Shown here: positions 12,251 through 22,787 of the stretch, piece by piece
Position numbering within the stretch: the stretch's first letter is position 1
Layout: the number at the start of each line of letters is the position of its first letter
Origin: Hanleya hanleyi
Lineage: Eukaryota; Mollusca; Polyplacophora; Lepidopleurida; Hanleyidae
Assembly (NCBI GenBank): GCA_036873755.1
Contig: JAVTVY010025416.1
Coordinates: forward strand, 50,408-114,407
Length of the DNA stretch: 64,000 nucleotides
Reading direction: 5' to 3'
The notes under the pieces: model-generated
Told to the model about the DNA's origin: nothing
Database searches by the model: none
What the model saw: the letters and a program-made list of their open reading frames with translations, nothing else
Position numbers and translations under genes: made by a program

Positions 12251-12650
12251 GCTATGAAATACTTGTATCTAATACCACTCAAGACGGTTCTATTGGTCAT
12301 GTCATTCATTATGTCAACATGAACAACTACAATGATAGCCTGGCCGGGGTACAAATCATGACAGGGATCACGTTTGAATCATATGATGGTTTTTTTTTAG
12401 AAATATGCAGTCAGTGAATTTGTCTGTGGGGTCACATGACTTCATGTCAGTATGCCGGCATCGTTTTCTACCACCCTTTTAACGTTGCGTTTATCGTGGT
12501 TTTAGTCAAAGTATGTAATCTCTCGTATCAAATGAATTTCCATTTATTCACATCTGTCGTAGAAAATACTTTGTGTTTGGATAGAAAACGCACTCGATCA
12601 ATGTCATGAAAGAACATCTTTCCACTTGACCTATACTGTATATGTATCTG

Positions 12651-12688
12651 TATAAAAGTGCGAACAGCTGACCAGGAATGTATAAAAG
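12651..12688 (+). promoter_or_regulatory. Pair of TATA-like boxes
   Basis: TATAAAAG occurs at 12651-12658 and 12681-12688, within sequence homologous to 45590-45640 of the diverged unit. Nothing downstream proves that it is used. Confidence 0.25.
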
Positions 12689-13667
12689 TCGTTCATTACA
12701 GTCTGTCAATGGGACTGAATCTAATGAGTACTCTTTGGGATTGAACATATTGTCAAATAAAGTGACTTATGGATTTTAAACTGACTATTGATTCCGAACT
12801 GAGGAAGATATGCTATAAATAAAGTCCTGATGTGGACTATTCCTCCTCATTTTAGGCTTCATGGCGAATCTGGGCCTAGGTTGTAGACTTATTTACACAT
12901 AACTAGCTGATACAGTCTCTTCGGTAAATGTATCTGATTGACGCTGATTGGTATTGTCGAATAGTCCCGTTAGACAAACTCTCAAATGAACGGAGTGACT
13001 CTTCGTCTCAACAACGTCTCCCATAACTGAAACAGACCGAGTTATATTTAAGCTGATACACTGTCGTATAGCGAAAAATACGTGTTCCTCTTTGTAAACG
13101 TAGGATCTTAAGCTTAAAGCCAAAGTACATTGTATTAGATTTGAGTAAACATATTTGAACAGTTATGCTTTGAAATAAGAGACCGTGTTCCAATTCATTC
13201 AGCAGTTGAATATTTGTTGCAATGTATAGAAGAGTTGACTATTGTGAACAAAGTCTATTTCCTCCTACAGAATAAGTTACAGCGTCGAACCAAATGCACT
13301 TGAGATTTTTTTCGCAACGACATTCGCCACTATTGGGATTGAATATATGTACATATAACGATGCCCCACTGATGCCTTGCTGAGAATACAAATCGAGATT
13401 CCCGGAAGATGTGATAGCATTAAATGAGTATGAACTTGTATTGAACTATAGTTTACTGGTCTCAGCGGAGTCCATGATGAAAGGCACAACTGACAAAACA
13501 ATTACAGTTCTAGGATAAACCAAGTTCAACCCAAAAGGCGCAAAAACACAAATATATTCAAATCACAAAGGAAACAGACAAGCTCCATACACAATTTAGA
13601 ATGATCCATATTGTCAAACAAGCTAGAGACCAGTAGGGTCATCTCGACATCAACTGAATCTGTACTT

Positions 13668-13745
13668 AGAATTTTGTTTGATCATCGCTATACAGCTGAA
13701 ATATTGCTGAACGCGACATTAGACCTTACTTCTTTCTCTCTCCCT
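13668..13745 (+). mobile_element. Non-LTR retrotransposon 3' tail
   Basis: TTTTGTTTGATCATCGCTAT, then AATATTGCTGAACGCGACAT and a CTCTCTC run. It is a very short 5'-truncated copy inside array copy 0. Confidence 0.65.
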
Positions 13746-13751
13746 CTCTTT

Positions 13752-13945
13752 CTCAGTCGTTGTCCATCAGAGAACTTCTGCGTCCATAATCTAAAGAGCT
13801 ATTCCATATAACAGCATTAGCAGTAAATTGAAAAAAAAACTATAGTATACATAAACGTAGGCTAGTTTCCTGCAAGAGAGATGCGGTCAGCAGTTTTCAG
13901 TGATGCCGCCAAGACGTCATGATGTTTCAGAAATATCAAATATCA
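13752..13945 (-). mobile_element. PLE 3'-terminal fragment
   Basis: Reads, in minus orientation, the PLE terminus (GTTGTCCATCAGAGAACTTC, TGCGTCCATAATCTAA) followed by UTR (GGCTAGTTTCCTGCAAGAGA, CATGATGTTTCAGAAATATC). Confidence 0.75.
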
Positions 13946-14567
13946 AGTTATTTTGTAATAGCGTTCTTGAATAACTCGTGAATTGTATTTTGGCACTGTA
14001 TCATGACGAGACATCGCCCAGACGATAGTATGCAAGTCGGGGCTGAAAAATGATGGTGCAAATTGTCCTATCAAAATTTGAATCATAGTTTAACGAGGCT
14101 TACGGGGCTAGTCCGTAAGATAATTAGATCATGAGCAATACGTAAAGGGTAATAAACAGACTATAATATGTCGATGATTAGACTGACATTTGCAAAGAAA
14201 TATTTTGCCTACCATATCACTCTCAGAAAAAAGTTCCCCCGCGGCTACGCCCAGCAAACCGTATCAGATTAGCGTTGAAACAGACGTAGAGGCCAACAAC
14301 TTTCAAGGCGATTATATGTTCTATTCGCTTTTTTTTTAATCCGACTACATTCTAAAGTGGTTTTCTATAGTATTATGTATCTACGCCACTTTTGTGATTT
14401 TTTATTTGAACAATAAGAAGATATGATGCATGGCCCAGAATTAAGCAGAATTAGACAGTTATGAGATGTAATGCCAGAGTTCTTTTATGCTACGATCATA
14501 TTCAGGTGACCGGTTTTATGTATAGCTTATATCCTGGACCACAGCCTAAGTCTGATATACTAAGAGC

Positions 14568-14642
14568 CGTGTGGACGCGGATATTCTTTAATAGACGACT
14601 GCTGAATTATGAATGACGGACCAGACGCTTGTAATTTATATC
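14568..14642 (+). mobile_element. Solo PLE terminus
   Basis: GTGGACGCGGATATTCTTTA, then GACGACTGCTGAATTATGAA, ending GACCAGACGCTTGTAATT. Only the terminal 70 bp or so of the element is present. Confidence 0.75.
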
Positions 14643-15269
14643 TTTACTGCATATTGTATTGTTTTATTTTATTGTTATTAGGTTTGTTATAGTGGGGTGG
14701 CAATCTAAAGGTGATTTCCCCTGTGCGACAACCAGTCGGAGTCAATAAATAAATATTAAATACACCCATATTAACCGTCAGTGTGCAATATTTTCAATAT
14801 GACTTAATGTAATAGAGGTGTCTGGTGAACTATTTTTCTACCGCGTTGATTTTCACGGCATCTTGTAAATGCTACTTGGTGGGCTATGTTTACACAATGC
14901 GCCTTTCATGGGCGAAGAGATATCAGAAAAAAGTTAATAAGATCGGATTTGGTTCAATCGAAAGGTCTGGATAAGTGAACGAAGCATTTGCAAATGCTGA
15001 ACACTCACGTCCCTCGTAATTCCTTTCGTTGTGGTACCGTAAACTAAGATGCTGTTGTTCACTTGTTTCAGGGGAATCGTGGAACTGCATTCCATATTGG
15101 TTGAAGGACTTAGTATCATCCGACTCAGAGGAATGCTCAAATGAAAGAACGTACTTAAACTAGCAGATAAAGTGACCCCTCGCTTCGATAAATATATACG
15201 AGTGTCTCTAAGTAATGTCAACATATCAGCTGAACAGTATACTAGGTTTCAGGTAGGTTTGGCTCTGAA

Positions 15270-15420
15270 CCGCCTATATCGTTTTCAGAGCAGGTCCGAA
15301 AACTCATCAATCAAAAAAAACGGGCCACACAACTCCCGGTTTCTGGAGCTCGCCCAGACCGACATATATGCGTCACAGTACAATACGAGAGATCTCGATC
15401 GTACAATGCACTAATGACCC
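15270..15420 (-). pseudogene. Array family exon C2 relic (unit 1)
   Basis: Homologous to 33393-33202 in unit 4, where a 63-codon frame stays open (L-R-I-S-V-G-D-G-C-I-P-K ... D-A-Y-M-S-V-W-A ... E-F-S-D-L-L). Unit 1 has lost an internal segment but keeps D-A-Y-M-S-V-W-A and E-F-S-D-L-L before a stop. Whether this is a true exon is uncertain, because units 1 and 4 are too similar for a codon test. Confidence 0.25.
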
Positions 15421-15504
15421 GCTTGGTTCATGCATACCGTTATTATAATCTCAATATAGTAGTTACTTGAACTAAAGAAGCTATCATAAGTTCCAATTGA
15501 TGTC

Positions 15505-15717
15505 ACCGGTTCTCGTCAGATCACCGAAGTTAACCGACGTTAAGCTCGTTCAATACTTGGATTGGTGACCGGGTACTGTACTGGCTGGGCTGATCAGTGT
15601 CCAGGATAATAGGAACTGTGAGCACTCTCGTGTTCTAACACATGTAGGCACCGTCGTGATATTACTGAAACAAGGTTAAAAACGACGTTAAACCCTATTA
15701 CTCACTCACTCACTCAC
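15505..15717 (+). mobile_element. 5S-rRNA-derived SINE
   Basis: Starts ACCGGTTCTCGTCAGATCAC, then CGAAGTTAACCGACGTTAAG, then TACTTGGATTGGTGACCG, which is 5S rRNA from about position 25 through the box C region, but lacking the 5S 5' end. The 3' part ends AAAACGACGTTAAACCCTAT and (ACTC)n. Flanks are exact 13-bp repeats, TCCAATTGATGTC at 15492-15504 and 15718-15730. Units 2 (20795) and 4 (33477) carry the same site once and without the insert. It is therefore a retroposed SINE and not a 5S gene. The tail resembles that of the non-LTR family here (GACGTTAAACC + microsatellite), suggesting LINE-type mobilisation. Confidence 0.9.
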
Positions 15718-16492
15718 TCCAATTGATGTCGGCAACTCAGCATCAAACATCTAATCCTAATCACAAACGAGTTTCTCATTATCGGAATGGATCTCAAGCT
15801 GTTCCCAACATTGGTGTATGCTGTGCCCCAGCTACTGAAGAAGGCTGGCTTCTCATACTAATTCTCTCGTGTCAAATGTGATTTCTCAGATGGACACCAT
15901 GAACATACTAAAGGCTAAAAGTTCGGTATTATTCAGCAGAATAAGAGACGTGCTACATTATATAGCGGCAACGATATTTATCACCAAATTTCAGGAAATT
16001 TAAGTGAAAGTGCATATCAGTGTAGCATGCTGAATAATTTTCAGCGCCACTGGCATGTGAAGCTGAGTGAAATGGAAAAACGTTTCGTCGTATGAAGCAA
16101 ATACTTCCGGACGAATTATACACTGCCATATGTAAGTGATCGTTATCGAAAGACTGTACATGTCATTCGACAAATATATGTAGGTTTATTGTTTTTGTGG
16201 GAAATTTGAGCCGTACGTCGTCGGGTATTTCAGGTTAGTTTGTCTGGGTATTCTTGCATTTACCAGGTTTAGGTTTGCTAAGTTACTTCATCATGCGTCC
16301 ACGATGCTGATCCATTAACATCAGATGGGTTATTTGTTTGAGCCGATCTGCCATCACAGCTCTCGAGCTAGCGTATCTAATTCCGCTTAAGCCGCTAGGA
16401 GCCTTGTGGATACTTCATAGTCTCCACATGAACATGAGCAAAAAACGTGGCTGAGATACTAAGGCTCCGTCCGAGGGCTGAGGGAAGCTTAC

Positions 16493-16693
16493 CTGTAAAG
16501 TCATATGGTTGCTTTTTAGTCGCCAGACGTCGTCAATTTTCCCCACCTCATGCATATCGCTCCAATTATTGCTTCTAATAAGTGTGTAGATTACTATGTC
16601 AAGGTTATAATCGTAATTCTCGCTACCAGGACTTAACCTCTCCCTTTCTCTTCTACCGTCGCGAACCTTGGTAAACGGCTTCGTCCAATCCAT
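16493..16693 (-). CDS. Candidate first exon of the array gene (unit 1 side)
   Basis: A 67-codon frame on the minus strand starts at ATG 16693 (M-D-W-T-K-P-F-T-K-V) and reaches H-M-T-L-Q, immediately followed by a consensus donor CAG/GTAAGCTT in phase 0. The ATG sits a few bases from a CRE-like TGACGTCG and within 160 bp of a CCAAT box and a TATA-like sequence. An identical arrangement occurs at 36077-36277. In unit 2 the donor and frame are degraded, and in unit 3 the exon is disrupted. A plus-strand ORF overlaps in unit 4 (35902-36162) but has no ATG near its start and no splice context. The product is charged, with no signal peptide and no recognised domain. Linkage to exons A, middle and terminal is inferred. 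Confidence 0.4.
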
Positions 16694-16880
16694 TGATGAC
16701 GTCGCGTACTCTGTCCGCCAACCCAGTGATTCACTTCACTCTGTTCAAAGCAGCGGTCACAGAGGCCAGTCGATGACGTGAGACTGTCAGTGTACGTTTC
16801 AGCCAATCAAAAACGCGTGCGTGACCAGGCCATTTCATATTCGGCGGTATAAATGAAAGTCAGCTCGTCTCATGAATATG
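16694..16880. promoter_or_regulatory. CRE / CCAAT / TATA cluster
   Basis: TGACGTCG (16697-16704), AGCCAATCA (16801-16809) and TATAAAT (16848-16854), with more G+C than the surroundings. The same set is at 36281-36438, partially kept in units 2 (21780-21860) and 3 (27470-27610). A diverged equivalent at 45153-45185 pairs TTACGTCA with TTTTATAAG. Orientation is ambiguous because TATAAAT reads on plus while the candidate exon reads on minus, so it could be bidirectional. Confidence 0.4.
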
Positions 16881-17767
16881 TACTGTTTTTGAACAGGTCA
16901 TCCGCCATTAGCCTGTGCGCTTGACTGGTTGACGGAGGCTGGGGTAAGGTAGACCATGGTGCTCGCGATGATGAATTGGTGAACGTTTATTCTGTCTATA
17001 GCAAAAATCCACAATATTATATTCCAAACGTATGGAATAACTAGGAATTTTCATTGTTCAAAATGACTGTGTAACAAAGACTGTGTAAATGAATATACAT
17101 TTGGATAATCTGCTTACATCCTCCCGTCAAACACGGTCTCTACCAGTGGCATATTGCGTCTAGTTCATGTAGTTGGCATATATTACACTTGGCATTTTAA
17201 TGAAATCAAATGTTTCAGTCTTAGACGTATTACAGATAAACAGCCAGGGTAAAAATGTATATCCATATATTATGATTTCAATTTCTGTTTGGAGAGAAAA
17301 CCCCGCTCAGTCGTATGAACACACATGTTTCTACCCGCCTATTGGCATATTCCTATGTGCGAAAATTTGGTCCTTGGAACTTTGTATAATGAGTACTATT
17401 TGAATACGAAGATATATTTTTGTCATTTAGAAAGTGATCGTATCACAGTATTTTCGTTATTTTGGGATTACGCTATCCTATTTAAATATAGTTTTAGATT
17501 AAATGTACTTGAGTATGAATTGAAATGTGGATTGTTTCATGATCTTTGAAACCCCCGATGAAGCTCGACTCCATGAAAAAAATACGGATTACTGAGGAAA
17601 GGTAAATGCCAATATGTGTAACTAGCATGAGTAATGTTCACAAAGGAATACTGCCCATGAATGGCTCATTCCCATTTTAGTCTTCCTGGTGGTTGTACGT
17701 TGTATTCTGTGCATTTCTGGTCTCAATAGCAGACCTAATTACACATAACAACTAACTGAAACAGGCC

Positions 17768-18159
17768 TTAGGGCATCTGTATCTGATTGACGCTGATTGG
17801 TGTTGTCGAATACAGTCTCACAGACAGACACTCCGATGAACGAAGTGACCCACAGACTGGTCTATCTGGCCTTTGATACAATTCCTTCAGATAAAGCCGA
17901 CCGGGATATATTTGAAGCCATCGTATTTTTGTCTTGTTGTAAATGTAATTGTACGACATACAGCCGAGACATTGAATAGATGTGAATGAACAAATTTCAT
18001 CTACGTTTATCTTGTTTTGCTTTGAAATCGGAGAAAATAGTTCAACTCCTACACAAGTGAAAACTTGTTCTTGTATGTGTGAGTGGTCCATTGTGCGAAA
18101 ATGCCCCTTGCTCTCACAAAATAAGTGAGAGCCTCCCTCGAAAGAAATGCGCTTGAGAA
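17768..18159 (-). other. Region downstream of the array-family stop codon
   Basis: A 135-codon frame spans 18175-17768 but begins just past the conserved stop of the terminal exon. In unit 4 it is broken by small deletions, and in copy 0 it is not conserved. I read it as 3' UTR or spacer, not a protein. Confidence 0.35.
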
Positions 18160-20258
18160 TTACTGACAACGACATTCAACACACTTGGGATTGACAATAT
18201 GTACACAGCGATGTCCCACTGATGCCATGTTCTGAATACAAACTAAGGTCCCTCGAGCGATTTGAGCATTAAATAGATATGATATTAACTTGTTCTGATG
18301 ATGGACGGCAAAATTTACCAAATAATTACCATTTCTTGATAAACCAAACACAATTCTATCAATATCGGGACTTTATAGTCTGCGCTACCTCACACTGAGC
18401 CACAGCTTTGACGATTCTACACAAATGTTATTCAATTTGCACTATTTGATAGTATCAAGAATTGTGGATTTTCAGCTGCCTTGCTGAAATTTATCATCCT
18501 TGAAATTCGCTCATTTAATAATGCCCTTTTTGATGGACTTTCTCTATATATCGGTCTTTCTTCATTTAGTTTCATTTAATACTTTGAAAGCCTTTTCACG
18601 CTGTTGAATTCTGCATCACAACTCATCGCCTTAAACCATCGCAAATCGTTCCCCCATCAGAATTTGAATTATAGATGGGCGAGACTAAAAGCTAATTTAT
18701 GATATAACATTATTAGTATTTCAGTTAATACACAGCGCAGAAGATGTCTATGATTAGACTGGCATTTGTAGAGTTGTAAATTGCCAATAATATCCCTTTC
18801 GAGGAACGGCGTCCAATCTCACTAACACGCCATACGGATTTATCGTTGAATCATCAGCGATTGTCTGGATATTAATTTCACATATATCCCGCTCCTAAAT
18901 CGATGAACTTTCCAGTTACAATTATAGCCAAAGCTTTAACCAATCTAGTCATTTTAATTAACCCTATCTGGCCTGGGCTTTTTGGGACCTGAAATGTATC
19001 ACACTAAACCCTTGGGTCTCTCTCTACCAGAAAATGTAAAAAAATCCAAGATGGCCGCTTTCATGACAGTCACTTCATTTTCAAAAACGGCATTTTTTGG
19101 TCGATTTTTCGGTCAGATTTTCCGATTTTTTTATTTTTGCAATTTCTCCGCAAAAACTGCATGAAAAATTAGTAAATATTAATGTGATGTGAAATAGAAT
19201 AGTTTTTGCCCACTTTTCATCGCGGAAAAGCAGAAATTTTGAAGAAATATGACAAAAACATCACTTTTCTGGTACCCCACGTGGCCGCCATCTTGAATTT
19301 ACCGATGATCCTCTGCTCGGGGGGTTACGCAAATAGGCTCAGAATGCCCCCAATATGATAAACTATAAAGTCACGGAGTTTCAGCTCTCCATTTTTTGTC
19401 GTTCCGGAGATAGCGGAGAAAGTTTGGTAGGGGGGGCCATAATGCCCCCCCCCCCGGCCAGGTAGGGGTAAAACATGCGCTTATCTACATATTCACGTGT
19501 ATTGTCTCATGTAGCATACAATTTTACACACTAAAGATAATGTAGTGACACTTTTAGCGTGGACTAGTCACAACGTTCGTAGAAAACACTCTGTCATTGA
19601 AAACATTATCAGAGATTTTTTTACTTCACACTGCTCACAGCCAGAGTAAGACGTATGTGAGTTGTTCAACGATCAAACGCTTTACACAGCTGTTTAACTG
19701 TATTCTAAAAACTATATATATAAGTGGGACAGCTCCTACTTAAATCATCACCAGCTCGACTCTTAGCCTGATGTTGGTGGCAAAGAAAGCTTTATTTTCT
19801 CTCAAAACACTGTGTAGTGACTTTCAGAGGTAAAGAAATATTGCAAAAACACAGATAAGACTTAATTGGGTGCATTCGAATGCGTTTCGATAAGTGAGCT
19901 TGGCATATGCAAACAAAACCTGAATACTTACACTCTCTCTTAATGCCTTTCTTGCTGGTACACTGAGATACTGTTGTTTACTTTTCTTAGTGGGCAGCGT
20001 AGAACTTTAAAAGATAGTAAATACCTGCTTTCAAATAGACTGAAAGGAGTTCAGTATTATACTACTCACTGGAACGCCCAAATAAAAGAACGAACTCAGA
20101 CTAGCGGATGCAATCACCTCTGGGGTCGATAGATATCGGAGTGGGTCTATTACATGAAATGTTAACCTTTCAGATAAGCCCGAATGTGAAGTGCTTTTAA
20201 GGTGTTTTCGCGCTCTCCTCAACTTCTGTTTCAGAACAGTTACGCAATGTTGTGTCAA
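18160..20258 (-). pseudogene. Array gene family, copy 1 (exon B, middle, terminal)
   Basis: Exon B (20258-20031) has S-A-S-L-S-S-F-F-Y-L-G-V-P-V-S-S-I-I-L. The middle exon (about 18945-18735) has I-I-V-T-G-K-F-I-D-L-G-A-G-Y-M, then stops and a frameshift, then D-I-I-G-N-L-Q-L-Y-K-C-Q-S-N-H-R-H. The terminal exon (18351-18160) runs to V-E-C-R-C-Q and the shared stop, with a possible acceptor CATCATCAG. In-frame stops in the middle exon make this copy a pseudogene. The MITE at 18962-19468 sits in what would be an intron. The terminal exon carries five cysteines in its last 27 residues, suggestive of a disulfide-rich or metal-binding end, but I do not recognise it. Confidence 0.5.
18962..19468 (+). 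mobile_element. MITE, TAA target duplication
   Basis: The ends are CCCTATCTGGCCTGGGC and, inverted, GGCCAGGTAGGGG, with TAA on both sides. Units 2 and 3 carry the empty site (TTAATTAAAAACATG). It is an internally shortened copy of the 579-bp element at 40084-40662. It contains AAGATGGCCGCTTTCATGAC and GTGGCCGCCATCTTGAATTT, an internal inverted pair. It has no coding capacity. The 3-bp TAA duplication and short TIRs suggest a PIF/Harbinger-type origin, which is inference. Confidence 0.85.
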
Positions 20259-20274
20259 TGTTAATTAGATAAGA

Positions 20275-20463
20275 ATGCAAGCGTCTAGTCCGTCATTCAA
20301 TATTCAACTTTTGTCCATTGAAAAACTTCCGCGTCCATAATCCGAAGACCTAATTCATATTTTAGGACCAAATTAAAACAATAAACCATAGTGTACATAA
20401 AAGTAGGCTAGTTTCCTGCAAGAGAGAAGTGGTCAACAGATTTCAATGATGCCAGCAAGATAT
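20275..20463 (-). mobile_element. PLE 3'-terminal fragment at a unit junction
   Basis: CAAGCGTCTAGTCCGTCATT through GGCTAGTTTCCTGCAAGAGA, minus orientation. It lies exactly between units 1 and 2 and replaces the exon A that should follow unit 2's exon C2: only the first 20 bases or so of exon A remain at 20464. Confidence 0.8.
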
Positions 20464-21429
20464 CTTAAGTAATGTCAACATATCAGCTGAACAGGATACT
20501 AGATTTCAAGTAGGTTATATGGCTCTGAACCGCCTGAATCATTTTCAGAGCAGGTCCGAAAACTCATAAATCAAAGAAAACGAGCAATACAACTCCCGGT
20601 TCTGAACCTCGCCCAGATCGACATATTGGCGTCACAGTTCAATACGAGGCTCAGATCCGCCTTTCGTTATACAGCCGTCACCCACGGAGATCCATAGATC
20701 TCGATCGTACAATGCACTAACGACCCGCTTGGTTCATGCATACCGTTATTATAATCTCAATCTAGTAGTTATTTGAAATAAAGAAGCTATCAAAAGTTCC
20801 AATTGATGTCGGCAACTCAGCATCAAACATCTAATCCTAATCACAGACGAGTTTCTCATTATCTGAATGGATCTCAAGCTGTTCCCAACATTGGTGTATG
20901 CTGTGCCCCAGCTACTGAAGAAGGCTGGCTTCTCATACTAATTCTCTCGTGTCAAATGTGATTTCCCAGATGGACACAATGAACATCTCGTATACTAAAG
21001 GCTAAAAGTTCAGTATCGCTCAGCCGAATAGGAGACGTGCTACATTATATAGCGGCAACGATGTTTATCACCAAATTTCAGGAAATTTAAGTGAAAGTGC
21101 ATATCAGTGTAGCATGTCGAATAATTTTCTGCACCACTACATGTGACGTTGATTGAAATGGACACAGTGTATAATTCGTCCGGAAGTATTTGCTTCATAC
21201 GACGCAACCTGTCATATGTAAGTGATCGTTATCGAAAGATCGTACATGTCATTCGACAAATATATGTAGGTTTATTGTCTTTGTGTGAAATTTGAGCCGT
21301 ACGTCGTCGAGCATTGCAGGTTAGTTTTTTCTTGGTATTCTTGCATTTACCAGGTTTACCCCATGTTGAGATGATTAGTCCATCATGCGTCCACGATGCC
21401 CATACATTAACATCAGATAAGTTATTTGT

Positions 21430-21687
21430 TTGAGGCGATCTGTCATCACAGATCCCGAGCTAGCGTATCTAATTCCGCTTAAGCCGCTAGGAGCCTTGTG
21501 GATACTTCATAGACTCCACATGAACAACGCAATAAAAAACGCGGCAGAGATACTAAGGCTACGTCCGAGATTCGACCGCATTCTCGGGTCTGAGAAAAGC
21601 TTTCATGTAAAGGCATATGGTTGCTTAGTCTCCAGACGTCGTCAATTTTTCCTACGTCATGCATATCGCTCCAATTATTGCTTTTAA
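21430..21687 (+). other. Shared plus-strand ORF in the unit (uncertain coding)
   Basis: An 85-codon frame (P-E-L-A-Y-L-I-P-L-K-P-L-G) is also open at 35902-36162 in unit 4, with compensating small indels, but is broken in unit 1. There is no ATG at its start, the first one being internal (M-N-N). It overlaps the minus-strand candidate first exon, which has better context. I keep it only as an alternative. Confidence 0.2.
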
Positions 21688-22787
21688 TATATATGTAGAT
21701 TGCTATGACAATGTAATACTCGCTACCAAAACGTAACCTCTCCCTTTCTCTTCTACCGTCGTCCAGCGTACTAATCCACTGATGACGTCACGTGCTCTGT
21801 CAGCCAACCAAGTGATTCGTTTTACTCTGTTCAAAGCAGAGGTCACATGAATCAGGCGCTTGACTGGTTGAACCGTGGTCCATGTAAGTTATGCTTACCG
21901 CGATGCTGATTCGGTGAAAAGTTAATCATGTCTATAGCAAAAACTCACAATATTATATTCCAAACGTATGGAATAACTAGGAATTCACTGTCCAAAACGA
22001 TTGACTGAACAGCAAAAACTGTGTAAACGAATACACGGTTTCTACCAGTGGCATATTGCATCTAGTTAGCATTTTAATAAAAACAAATGTTTCTATGACA
22101 TATTACAGATAAATATCTAGTAGCCAGGGTAAATGGATATCCATACATTATGGTTTCAATTTATGTTTGGAGAGATAATCACGTTCAGTCGTATGGACGC
22201 ACATGTTTCTACTCGCCTATTGGCACATTCCTATGTGTTCCATTCCATTCCATTCCTACTCCTTGGGACTTTGTATTAGGAGTACTATTTGAGTATGGTT
22301 TTAGATTATTTGTACTTGAGCAGGAGTTGAAATGTGGATTGTTTCATGATCTTTGAATCCCCTGGTGAAGTTCGAATCATGAAGAACAAACGGATTGATG
22401 AGGAAGGATAAATGCCACTATAAGACTGACAAATCCTATGAAATGTGTAACTCGCATAAGTAATGTTCACGGAGAAAAACTGCCTATGAATGGCTCATTA
22501 CCATGTTGGTCTTCCTGGTGGTTGTAGGTTGTATTATGTGCGTTTTGGGTCTCAATTGCAGAGCTAATTACACATAACAACTAACTGAAACAGGCCTTAG
22601 AGCATCTGTATCTGATTGACGCTGATTGGTGTTGTCGAATACAGTCTCTCAGACAGACACTCCGATGAACGAACTGACCCACAGACTAGTCCATCTGACA
22701 TTTGATACGATTCCCATAGAAAAACCCGACCGGGATATGATTTAAGCCATCGTATTCTTGTCTAGCAGTAAATATAATTGTAGGACA

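Larger units (their letters stand above)
13277..15224 (-). pseudogene. Array gene family, copy 0 (exons A, middle, terminal)
   Basis: Minus-strand blocks in order. Exon A (15224-14934) encodes S-A-S-L-S-T-F-F-H-L-S-I-P-L-S-R-M-I-L. The middle exon (about 14330-14165) has V-V-G-L-Y-V-C-F-N-A-N and G-R, then a one-base shift, then D-M-V-G-K-I-F-L-C-K-C-Q-S-N-H-R-H. The terminal exon (about 13460-13290) has I-C-I-L-S-K-A-S-V-G-H-R, then a 2-base insertion that destroys the shared stop. Exon A matches exon B at 20258-20031 with only synonymous or conservative codon changes over 19 codons, and the middle exon matches copy -1 similarly. This copy is a pseudogene. A candidate first exon lies upstream at 16693-16493. 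Confidence 0.5.
14768..20274 (-). repeat. Tandem unit 1 (about 4.8 kb core)
   Basis: Colinear with unit 4 (32653-41478) at very high identity, and with units 2 and 3 at lower identity. Later insertions are the 5S-SINE at 15505-15717 (this unit only) and the MITE at 18962-19468 (shared with unit 4). The right edge is ATAAGAATGCAAGCGTCTAG, where PLE terminal sequence begins. Confidence 0.85.

Noticed and set aside
15172..15414. 80-codon plus-strand ORF in unit 1
   Set aside because: A 4-base indel relative to units 2 and 4 breaks the frame, and it overlaps minus-strand exons A and C2.
15505..15625. Functional 5S rRNA gene
   Set aside because: Lacks the first 25 or so bases, the interior has diverged, and target duplications show it is a retroposed SINE.
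17768..18175. 135-codon ORF as a real protein
   Set aside because: Lies beyond the conserved stop of the terminal exon, and is broken in unit 4 and absent in copy 0.
14934..20258. A and B as long terminal repeats of a 5-kb LTR element
   Set aside because: No gag-pol, TG..CA ends or target duplication. Codon-structured differences and the positions of the middle and terminal blocks fit paralogous exons of neighbouring gene copies better.
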